Source of the DNA: JASFJH01 sp050117725
GTDB lineage: Bacteria > Pseudomonadota > Gammaproteobacteria > AKS1
DNA: 19,108 nt
NCBI GenBank assembly: GCA_050117725.1
Contig: JASFME010000016.1
Coordinates: 1 to 19,108, forward strand
Reading direction: 5' to 3'
A model generated the notes under the pieces. The model saw nothing but the letters and a program-made list of their open reading frames with translations. It was not told where the DNA came from and did not search any database. Both the position numbers and the translations under genes were made by a program. Positions 1 through 5,966 of the stretch are shown in pieces; the stretch's first letter is position 1; each line of letters starts with the position of its first letter.

Positions 1-321
1 AAGCAGAAGCTCATTGGTCTTGATGTACCTGAAGGGACGACCCTGATCGAGGCGGTTAACACGTCAGGTATTCTCGATGAATTCCCGGAAATCGATGTTG
101 ATCATGCGAAGTTGGGTATCTTCAGCAAGGTGAAAAAAGCGGACACGGTGTTGCGGGAAGGTGACCGCGTTGAGATCTACCGTCCCCTCATCGCTGATCC
201 GAAAGAGGTGCGCAAACGGCGTGCGGCGCAGGGCAAACGTATGAAGAAAGGCGGGGGTGACGCGGAAGCCGGGCAGAAGCCGTCTGCAGAACCGGTGGAA
301 AAAGATGCCGGCCAGGGATAG
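1..321 (+). CDS. rnfH: RnfH-family (UPF0125/RatB) protein, 5'-truncated
   Basis: The reading frame is open from base 1 and ends in TAG at 319-321, so the window cuts off the N-terminus and only about 106 residues are present. The ubiquitin-like beta-grasp family is recognised from VPEGTT near the start, SGILDEFPEID, then GIFSKV and the hallmark GDRVEIYRPLIADPKEVRK. The tail after about residue 75 is lysine-, glycine- and proline-rich and probably disordered. The exact role of RnfH is poorly known; the name comes from its position in some rnf operons, and it often sits beside ratA and smpB, which would lie just to the left. A TTG at 112 is internal to the domain and is not the start. The gene converges on bamE, 17 bases away, with no clear terminator between them. 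Confidence 0.9.
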   Translation, partial: KQKLIGLDVPEGTTLIEAVNTSGILDEFPEIDVDHAKLGIFSKVKKADTVLREGDRVEIYRPLIADPKEVRKRRAAQGKRMKKGGGDAEAGQKPSAEPVEKDAGQG

Positions 322-338
322 TCAGGAAAAGGGCGCTG

Positions 339-809
339 TTACTCTTCGTCACTGAATTTGTCGAAGGTCACAGTGTCGACGACACGCCGGACAATTCCTT
401 TATCTTCCTTATCTTTGAGCGGTACTTCAATAATCTCGGATTTTTTCGCCACGCTCTCATCGGTGGGCTGTGGACGCAGATCGCCCTCAATCCGGTTCAG
501 CTTGTTGTTGTCAAAATACAATGATATACGCTTGTTTTCGCTCGGGGCACTGCCGCTGCGGTGCTGGCGGTAGATATATTCCCAGCGGTGCTGGTTAAAC
601 GTGTCCACGATCATCGGTGAGCCCATGATGAATCGTACCTGACGCTTTTCCATGCCGGGGCGTAACTGGTCGATGTCGGCCTGGTCGATAATATTGCCCT
701 GCTGGATATCAATTTTGTGCACGACGCCATCAAACGGCACCCATGAACAGCCAGCAACAAGCCCGCCAAGTAGAACAAGAATGAGAATCTTTTGCATTTG
801 CGTAAACAT
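339..809 (-). CDS. bamE: BamE (SmpA/OmlA) outer-membrane assembly lipoprotein
   Basis: This is a small lipoprotein subunit of the BAM complex, which folds beta-barrel proteins into the outer membrane from the periplasmic face. The 156-residue product begins with a lipoprotein signal peptide: a hydrophobic stretch, then the lipobox LVAGC, with the lipidated cysteine at residue 21. The SmpA/OmlA domain follows, with QQGN near residue 37, then IDQLRPGMEKRQV and IMGSP, and RWEYIYR near 75. The tail from about residue 115 is charged and longer than in E. coli BamE, which is about 113 aa. Met1 (809) and Met5 (797) are both possible starts and neither has a good ribosome binding site. The gene is divergent from fur, an arrangement known from pseudomonads (omlA-fur). 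The family call is firm; the start is not. Confidence 0.93.
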   Translation of the reverse strand: MFTQMQKILILVLLGGLVAGCSWVPFDGVVHKIDIQQGNIIDQADIDQLRPGMEKRQVRFIMGSPMIVDTFNQHRWEYIYRQHRSGSAPSENKRISLYFDNNKLNRIEGDLRPQPTDESVAKKSEIIEVPLKDKEDKGIVRRVVDTVTFDKFSDEE

Positions 810-816
810 AAAGGTA

Positions 817-845
817 TTGTCGCATCGAACGTACCGAAATGGAAT
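817..845 (+). promoter_or_regulatory. Candidate sigma-70 promoter for fur
   Basis: TTGTCG (817-822), a 17-base spacer and TGGAAT (840-845) match the -35 and -10 consensus at four of six bases each, about 30 bases before the fur GTG. The bamE-fur gap is only 65 bases, so divergent promoters must overlap here. I see no recognisable Fur box (GATAATGATAATCATTATC-like) in the gap. Confidence 0.3.
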
Positions 846-874
846 CCACTTGGTCGCATTGATGGGGGATAAAG

Positions 875-1288
875 GTGGATAACACTGATCTCAAAAAAGC
901 CGGACTGAAGATCACGCTGCCTCGCGTGAAGATTCTCTCTATTCTTGAAAGTGCCGACAGCCGCCACCTGAGTGCTGAAGATGTGTATAAACTTCTGCTG
1001 GAAAGTGGTGAGGAAATCGGACTGGCCACCGTGTATCGCGTCCTGACCCAGTTCGAATCGGCGGGTCTGGTGACACGACACCATTTCGAGGGCGGGCACT
1101 CGGTATTCGAACTCAGTGCCGGTGAACACCATGACCATATCGTCTGCGTGAAATGCGGCAAGGTCGAAGAGTTTTACGATGAACTGATCGAGCAGCGCCA
1201 GCACGCGATTGCCGAGCAGCACGGCTTCGAAATGACCGATCATTGCCTGTATATCTACGGGATCTGCGAGAACTGCCGCCAGACATAG
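875..1288 (+). CDS. fur: Ferric uptake regulator Fur
   Basis: Fur is a dimeric iron-dependent repressor that binds Fur boxes when loaded with Fe(II). The 137-residue product matches the family along its length: the winged-helix N-domain with LKKAGLKITLPRVKIL, HLSAEDVYKLL and EEIGLATVYRVLTQFE, then the metal-binding dimerisation domain with the HHDH cluster at 85-88. Two CxxC pairs, C91/C94 and C131/C134, could hold the structural zinc. The start is GTG at 875, preceded by a GGGGG run (864-868) as Shine-Dalgarno; this gives VDNTDLKKAG, which aligns with the E. coli N-terminus. It is divergent from bamE and converges on recN, with 72 bases between them and no convincing terminator (only a 5-bp TGATG/CATCA hairpin). 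No key residue is missing. Confidence 0.97.
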   Translation: MDNTDLKKAGLKITLPRVKILSILESADSRHLSAEDVYKLLLESGEEIGLATVYRVLTQFESAGLVTRHHFEGGHSVFELSAGEHHDHIVCVKCGKVEEFYDELIEQRQHAIAEQHGFEMTDHCLYIYGICENCRQT

Positions 1289-1360
1289 CGGATTGACGAA
1301 GCATGATTGATGAATTCGGCATCACTCATCGGTTCGTAACCAGCAGTCGGCAATACTATA

Positions 1361-3040
1361 TCAAGCGCTCTTTTTTGCCATACCGAGCATCTCGCGCGCA
1401 TGGGCGAGGGTCTGTTCGGTAATCTTCACACCGCCCAGCATGCGGGCAATTTCCTCGGTACGCGCCTCGTCGTCCAGTAGCCGCAATGTGGTACGGGTTT
1501 GCCCGCTTTCTACCTGTTTGTTTACATTCAGATGGTGATTGGCCTGTGCGGCGACCTGTGGCAGATGCGTGACACACAGAACCTGTCGATTTTCCGCCAG
1601 CGCGTGTAACTCGCGGCCGACAATCTCGGCGACGCCACCGCCAATACCGACATCAACTTCATCGAACACCAGCACCGGGATACCGGTCGTATGTGCGGCG
1701 GCAACCTGGATGGCGAGGCTGATCCGCGACAGCTCGCCGCCCGAGGCCACTTTGGTTAGTGGTTTCGCGGGTTGCCCGGGATTGGCGCTGACCAGGAACT
1801 CGATGCGTTCCATGCCGTGTTCGTGCCAGGCTCCGGTCTGCCGCGCGTGTAACGCAATATCAAACTCTCCACCAGGCATACCGAGTTCCTGCATATGTTT
1901 GCTGATGGTGTCCGCCAGTCTGGTGGCCGCCTTTTTGCGTGAGGCAGTCAGTTTGCTGGCGGCTTTTTCATAATCCGCGGCGAGTGTGTCAATGCGTGCC
2001 TGCAGTGCCTCAAGATGGCTGTCGGCATTGTCGAGCGCATCGAGTTCCTGTTGCAGTTGTTCGAGCAGGTCGGGCAGTTCGTCCGGTTCGCAATGATGTT
2101 TACGCGCCGTGTCGAGTAGCGCACCGAGTCTGGCCTCAACGGTTTCCAGCCGTCCCGGTTCGGCATCGAGGCTGTCCTGGTAATGGCGCAGGCTTTTTAC
2201 GACATCGTCGATATTGGCCAGTGCCTCATCGAGACTGCCGGCCTGCTCGGCGATTGACTCGTCAACTGTGGCGAGTTCGCGCAGCGAGTGGCTGGCCCGC
2301 CCCAGCATGCTGTTGACGTTATTGAGTTCGTCGCCGTCCAGGGTAGTAATGACGCTTTGCGTGGTCTCCTGCAGGCGGCTCAGATTGGCGAGCCGGCCAT
2401 GTTCCTGATCGAGTTCGTGGTATTCATTTCCCTGCGGGGCGAGGGCCTCGAGTTCATTGACCTGGTAACGCAGAAAATCGAGTCGTGCTGCGCGGTCACT
2501 GGCGGCGGTCAACAGGTGGTCATATTCCTGTTTCGCGTCATGCCAGGCGCGCCAGGCCTGTGCGACTGCTTTGCAGAGCTTGTCGTGCGCCGCGTAACTG
2601 TCGAGCAGTGTGCCCTGCATGCCCGGGCGCATGAGTGACTGGTGCTCGTGCTGGCCATGGATATCGACGAGCGTTTCACCAAACTCACGCATGGCCTGCA
2701 TGGTCACGGGGCTGCCATTGATGAAGCCCCTTGAGCGGCCCTCGGTAGAAATGATGCGGCGCACGAGGCAGTCGTCATCACTGTCGAGTTCGTTCTCGAA
2801 CAGCCAGTTCTGCGCTGCCGGGTTGTCATGCAGGTCGAAACTGGCGCTGATCTCGGCACGCTTGCAGCCATGCCGCACACTTTCACTGTCGGCGCGATCG
2901 CCAAGGACAAAGCCCAGCGCATCGATCAGGATCGATTTGCCGGCGCCGGTTTCGCCGGTCAGCGCGGTCATGCCGCCATCGAGTGTCAGTTCAACCCGGT
3001 CGACAATCGCAAGATCCCGAATGACGATATGACTTAGCAT
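1361..3040 (-). CDS. recN: DNA repair protein RecN (SMC-like ATPase)
   Basis: RecN is a cohesin-like ABC ATPase that works with RecA in double-strand break repair. The 559-residue product is close to the 553 aa of E. coli. An N-terminal half-ATPase carries Walker A GETGAGKS (29-36) and a Q-loop region DIHGQHEHQSL (126-136). A glutamine- and leucine-rich coiled-coil middle follows (about 155-385), then the C-terminal half with signature SGGELSR (433-439), Walker B ending VFDE (458-461) and the switch histidine in THLPQVA (H492). I chose the ATG at 3038-3040 because MLSHIVIRDLAIVDRVEL is the conserved start. The frame is open to 3088, but that would extend the protein into nadK. The gap to nadK is 16 bases, so the two are probably co-transcribed. 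I see no LexA box before it. Confidence 0.96.
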   Translation of the reverse strand: MLSHIVIRDLAIVDRVELTLDGGMTALTGETGAGKSILIDALGFVLGDRADSESVRHGCKRAEISASFDLHDNPAAQNWLFENELDSDDDCLVRRIISTEGRSRGFINGSPVTMQAMREFGETLVDIHGQHEHQSLMRPGMQGTLLDSYAAHDKLCKAVAQAWRAWHDAKQEYDHLLTAASDRAARLDFLRYQVNELEALAPQGNEYHELDQEHGRLANLSRLQETTQSVITTLDGDELNNVNSMLGRASHSLRELATVDESIAEQAGSLDEALANIDDVVKSLRHYQDSLDAEPGRLETVEARLGALLDTARKHHCEPDELPDLLEQLQQELDALDNADSHLEALQARIDTLAADYEKAASKLTASRKKAATRLADTISKHMQELGMPGGEFDIALHARQTGAWHEHGMERIEFLVSANPGQPAKPLTKVASGGELSRISLAIQVAAAHTTGIPVLVFDEVDVGIGGGVAEIVGRELHALAENRQVLCVTHLPQVAAQANHHLNVNKQVESGQTRTTLRLLDDEARTEEIARMLGGVKITEQTLAHAREMLGMAKKSA

Positions 3041-3056
3041 TTTTCGTTCATGTTGT

Positions 3057-3947
3057 TCACAGGCGGTGCGCCCAGTGCAGTTTGGCACGCAGGATTTCGT
3101 AATAACTGTAATCGGCCGGATGGATCAGATGTACCGGTGTCGGGTGTTTGTGAATGCGTACGCCGTCGCCAACATCCAGATCGAGGCTGAACTGGCCGTC
3201 GCAGGTCGCCTGGACCGCGCTCTGGTCGTGGTCCGAGACACGGATCTCGATTTCGCTGTCACCATCGACGACAATCGGTCGCTGGCTCATTGTGTGCGGG
3301 CAAATCGGCACAAGCACAAGGGCATCGAGGGTCGGGTGCAGGATCGGGCCGCCGCCGGACAACGCATAGGCGGTTGATCCGGTCGGGGTAGACACGATCA
3401 GACCATCGGCACGCTGGGTATTGACGTACTTGCCATTAATATAGACGTCGAGTTCAATCATACGGGCGACATTTTGCTTGTGTACAACAATGTCATTGAA
3501 GGCGAGACTGTGTGTGATACCACCACTCTCTGATTCAAAGCTGCCGTTAATCAAAAAGCGCTGCTCGCTGACATAGTCGCCATCGAGGATCTCGCCCAGT
3601 CGGCCGCGCATGCGGTCGAGCAGGATATCGGTGAGAAAGCCGAGTCGGCCCAGATTGACGCCGAGCAGGGGCACGCGGGTATCGACAAGGGTGCGGGCGG
3701 CATTGAGAAAAGTACCGTCGCCGCCAACAACAATGACGAGATCACTCTGCTCGCCAAGCGAGGTCCGATCTGCCGCCTCCAGACCGTCGGCACCGATAAT
3801 GGCGGCGGTATCGGCGTCGATCAGGCCGCGGCAGCCGCGTTCCGTGAGAAACTCATGCAGGGCATGGATCGCATCTGCGACACTGGGGTCGTTGAACTTG
3901 CCTATGATCCCGATTGTATTGAAGTTTGTGTTATTCGCTGCGGCCAT
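3057..3947 (-). CDS. nadK: NAD kinase
   Basis: NadK phosphorylates NAD to NADP in the cytoplasm and is essential in most bacteria. The 296-residue product has the diagnostic GGDGT motif (75-79, with the catalytic aspartate), then NLGRLGFLTD, the ND pair in LAFNDIVVHK, and the glycine-rich DGLIVSTPTGSTAYALSGGG. LVPICPHTMSQRPIVV and a C-terminal HPADYSYYEILR complete the fold. A GGAG Shine-Dalgarno (complement of 3953-3956) lies five bases before the ATG, which supports this start. It is the first gene of a nadK-recN minus-strand pair and is divergent from hrcA across a 154-base gap. A possible minus-strand -10 (TATAAC, complement of 4037-4042) lies in that gap without a good -35. Confidence 0.96.
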   Translation of the reverse strand: MAAANNTNFNTIGIIGKFNDPSVADAIHALHEFLTERGCRGLIDADTAAIIGADGLEAADRTSLGEQSDLVIVVGGDGTFLNAARTLVDTRVPLLGVNLGRLGFLTDILLDRMRGRLGEILDGDYVSEQRFLINGSFESESGGITHSLAFNDIVVHKQNVARMIELDVYINGKYVNTQRADGLIVSTPTGSTAYALSGGGPILHPTLDALVLVPICPHTMSQRPIVVDGDSEIEIRVSDHDQSAVQATCDGQFSLDLDVGDGVRIHKHPTPVHLIHPADYSYYEILRAKLHWAHRL

Positions 3948-3988
3948 GCCGGCTCCAGTTACGACTTATGTTGTTGTTTTGGGCACAG

Positions 3989-4006
3989 GCAACACTAGCA
4001 TGTTGC
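3989..4006. repeat. Inverted repeat in the nadK-hrcA intergenic region
   Basis: GCAACA (3989-3994), six bases, then TGTTGC (4001-4006) form a perfect 6+6 dyad between the divergent nadK and hrcA genes. Its size and spacing suit an operator for a dimeric regulator, but it does not resemble CIRCE. It lies about 40 bases upstream of the proposed hrcA -35 and downstream of the possible nadK -10. Its function is unknown. Confidence 0.3.
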
Positions 4007-4043
4007 ACGAATTGCAGCCAAGCAGCCGGTTTTTCCGTTATAG

Positions 4044-4071
4044 TTGACAGCGTAAATCCGGCACTTAAATA
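4044..4071 (+). promoter_or_regulatory. Candidate sigma-70 promoter for hrcA
   Basis: A perfect -35 hexamer TTGACA (4044-4049), a 16-base spacer and TAAATA (4066-4071, four of six consensus bases) lie 30 bases before the hrcA ATG. This suggests a housekeeping promoter reads into the heat-shock cluster. No sigma-32-type CTTGAA/CCCCAT pair and no CIRCE repeat are visible upstream of hrcA. Confidence 0.45.
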
Positions 4072-4101
4072 ATACGCATATCAGAGCAATAGTATACCGC
4101 G

Positions 4102-5154
4102 ATGTCGAACCAGGAAATGCCCAATGAACGTGCCCGCTTGTTGCTGAGCACACTCATCCAGCGCTACGTCGATGATGGCCGGCCGGTTGGCTCGACTACG
4201 CTGGCCCGTGAGGCGGGTCTGGAACTCAGCCCGGCGACGATCCGCAATATCATGGCGGACCTGGAAAACCTCGGCCTGGTGGTATCTCCGCATACCTCGG
4301 CCGGCCGTATCCCGACCGTGAAAGGTTACCGGCTGTTTGTCGATACCCTGCTGACGGCCAACTCTTCCCTGACCTCGGCTACCAACCTCGAAGTCGATGC
4401 GCTTATGCAACAACTGCGCAGTGGTGAAGGCGGCCAGGAGCTGGTCAGCAGCGTGTCAGACATGCTCTCGGGCATGACCAATATGGCCGGGCTTGTGACC
4501 CTGCCCAAACACGAGGTGCATGCCTGGCGCCATATCGAATTCCTGCCGTTGTCGGACAAAAAGGTGCTGTCGATCATGGTGCTCAACGACCGGGAGGTGC
4601 AGAACCGGGTGCTCGACACAGCTCGTCCCTACAGCCCTGCGGAACTGCAGCAGGCCGCCAACTACCTGAACCAGGCATTTGCCGGCAAGAGCCTCGGCGA
4701 GGTGCGCCGCACCTTGTTGCGGGAGATGCGTGAGGCCAAGGAGCATATGGACAAGATGATGCTCGATGCACTGGAAATCGCCGGGCGGGTCTGTGAAGGC
4801 GACCCGGACGAAGATTTTGTCATGGCCGGCCAGACCAAGCTCATGAACTTTGCCGAATTGTCGAATGTCGAGAAGCTGCGCGAACTGTTTGATGCCTTCG
4901 GCGAGAAACGTGACATCCTGCACCTCCTCGACCAGTGTCAGCAGGCGCAGGGCGTGCAGATCTTTATCGGCGAGGAATCGGGCTACAAGCCACTGGATGA
5001 ATGCAGTATGGTGGCCTCGCCGTATCGCGTCGAAGGCGAGGTGGTCGGCGTGCTCGGCGTGATTGGCCCGACCCGCATGGCCTACGATCGGGTTATCCCG
5101 ATTGTCGATATTACCGCCCGGTTGCTGGGTTCGGTCTTGAACACACGCCACTAA
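4102..5154 (+). CDS. hrcA: Heat-inducible transcription repressor HrcA
   Basis: HrcA represses chaperone operons by binding CIRCE operators and is kept active by GroEL. The 350-residue product has the winged-helix N-domain (about 5-80), with RARLLLSTLIQRYVDDGRPV, SPATIRNIMADLENLGLV and HTSAGRIPTVKGYRLFVD. The GAF-like effector domain and the usual C-terminal part follow, with FIGEESG, YRVEGEVVGVLGVIGPTRM and a final AY-R-I-VDITARLL block. Full length for the family is about 340-350 aa. The ATG at 4102 has no clear ribosome binding site. An in-frame ATG at 4117 is preceded by AGGA but only one base away, so the start is uncertain by five residues. hrcA leads the cluster hrcA-grpE-dnaK-dnaJ. 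HrcA is absent from E. coli and, as far as I recall, from Pseudomonas aeruginosa. Confidence 0.95.
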   Translation: MSNQEMPNERARLLLSTLIQRYVDDGRPVGSTTLAREAGLELSPATIRNIMADLENLGLVVSPHTSAGRIPTVKGYRLFVDTLLTANSSLTSATNLEVDALMQQLRSGEGGQELVSSVSDMLSGMTNMAGLVTLPKHEVHAWRHIEFLPLSDKKVLSIMVLNDREVQNRVLDTARPYSPAELQQAANYLNQAFAGKSLGEVRRTLLREMREAKEHMDKMMLDALEIAGRVCEGDPDEDFVMAGQTKLMNFAELSNVEKLRELFDAFGEKRDILHLLDQCQQAQGVQIFIGEESGYKPLDECSMVASPYRVEGEVVGVLGVIGPTRMAYDRVIPIVDITARLLGSVLNTRH

Positions 5155-5163
5155 GCCCTTACA
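5136..5163 (+). promoter_or_regulatory. Candidate sigma-32 promoter for grpE
   Basis: CTTGAAC (5136-5142) matches the sigma-32 -35 core CTTGAA exactly. After 13 bases it is followed by CCCTTACA (5156-5163), a partial match to CCCCATnT. The spacer equals that of the much stronger site before dnaK. The -35 lies in the last codons of hrcA, so grpE could be heat-induced separately from hrcA. Confidence 0.4.
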
Positions 5164-5241
5164 TAAACCGGAGTTTCAACCCGATTACAATTGCGGCTGG
5201 CTGCATGCCGGTCGTGTTTGCTGCATTTTGGAGAAAAACGC

Positions 5242-5850
5242 ATGTCAGAAGAGCAAAACCCGCAGGAGATGGCCAACGAGGCCGAAGCCGCGCAAGCACA
5301 GGCGGATACCGGGAGCGACGTCAGCGAGACTGAAACCGGGACACCACAGGCAGAGGCAGGCGAAGACCTGCCGGCACTGCTCGAAGATGCCCGCGCCAAG
5401 GCCGATGAACACTGGAACCAGCTGCTACGTACCCAGGCCGAGCTGGAAAACGTGCGCCGCCGTGCCGAACGTGATGTGCAAAATGCTCACAAATACGGCC
5501 TGGAGAAGTTTGCCAGCGAACTGCTGCCGGTGCTCGACAGCATGGAAATGGGCCTGGCGGCCATCGGCGGCATCGACAGCGCCGACGAGACCACGGCGAA
5601 TCTGATCGAGGGCATGGAGCTGACCCTGAAGATGTTCCGCGATGCGGTCGCCAGGTTCGGCATCACGAGCCTCGACCCGGTGGGCGAGGCCTTTAACCCG
5701 GAGTTCCACCAGGCCATGAGCATGGTGGAAAGCGCCGATGCGGCGCCGAATACCGTGCTGGATGTCATGCAGAAGGGCTATCTGCTCAATGAGCGCCTGA
5801 TCCGCCCGGCCATGGTGGTGGTGGCAAAAGCGTCGGCAGGGCAGGAATAG
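5242..5850 (+). CDS. grpE: GrpE, nucleotide exchange factor of DnaK
   Basis: GrpE is a dimeric cochaperone that releases ADP from DnaK. The 202-residue product (E. coli: 197) has an acidic, disordered N-terminus (about 1-45). A long coiled-coil helix follows, containing WNQLLRTQAELENVRRRAER and ASELLPVLDSMEMGL. The beta-domain has FGITSLDPVGEAFNPEFHQAM, then DVMQKGYLLNERLIRPAMVVVAK in pieces, which is the DnaK-contacting end. I start at the ATG at 5242, which has GGAGA (5230-5234) at ideal spacing. An upstream in-frame ATG at 5191 would add 17 residues unlike the family. It sits 87 bases after hrcA and 116 before dnaK, each gap with its own sigma-32-like signal. Confidence 0.97.
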   Translation: MSEEQNPQEMANEAEAAQAQADTGSDVSETETGTPQAEAGEDLPALLEDARAKADEHWNQLLRTQAELENVRRRAERDVQNAHKYGLEKFASELLPVLDSMEMGLAAIGGIDSADETTANLIEGMELTLKMFRDAVARFGITSLDPVGEAFNPEFHQAMSMVESADAAPNTVLDVMQKGYLLNERLIRPAMVVVAKASAGQE

Positions 5851-5872
5851 GCCCTGAAAATCGGTCGACGGT

Positions 5873-5900
5873 GTTGAAACACTGGTGGCCGTCCCCATAT
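5873..5900 (+). promoter_or_regulatory. Sigma-32 (heat-shock) promoter for dnaK
   Basis: GTTGAAA (5873-5879) and CCCCATAT (5893-5900) are separated by 13 bases. The known sigma-32 consensus is CTTGAAA, 11-16 bases, CCCCATnT, so the -10 is perfect and the -35 misses only the first C. Transcription should begin near 5906-5908, giving a dnaK leader of about 60 nt that ends in a strong AGGAG (5954-5958). This is the clearest regulatory site in the window. Confidence 0.85.
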
Positions 5901-5930
5901 GCACTTACATAGCTGAATAAATGAACCTTT

Positions 5931-5945
5931 CGGGCTGATTGCCCG
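5931..5945 (+). other. Small hairpin in the dnaK leader
   Basis: CGGGC (5931-5935), five bases, then GCCCG (5941-5945) form a short GC stem eight bases before the dnaK Shine-Dalgarno. It does not pair with the ribosome binding site, so it does not look like a classical thermometer; it may stabilise the leader. Confidence 0.35.
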
Positions 5946-5966
5946 GGAATTTTAGGAGAGACAGAA

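Noticed and set aside
810..874. Fur box for autoregulation between bamE and fur
   Set aside because: No stretch resembles GATAATGATAATCATTATC closely enough.
1289..1360. Terminator between convergent fur and recN
   Set aside because: Only a 5-bp TGATG/CATCA hairpin without a T-run can be found.
3041..3075. LexA (SOS) box upstream of recN
   Set aside because: Only the CTGT half is present near the nadK stop; no ACAG partner at the right spacing.
3041..3088. Upstream ATG extending RecN by 16 residues
   Set aside because: It would overlap the nadK 3' end, and the conserved RecN start is MLSHIVIRDLAI at 3040.
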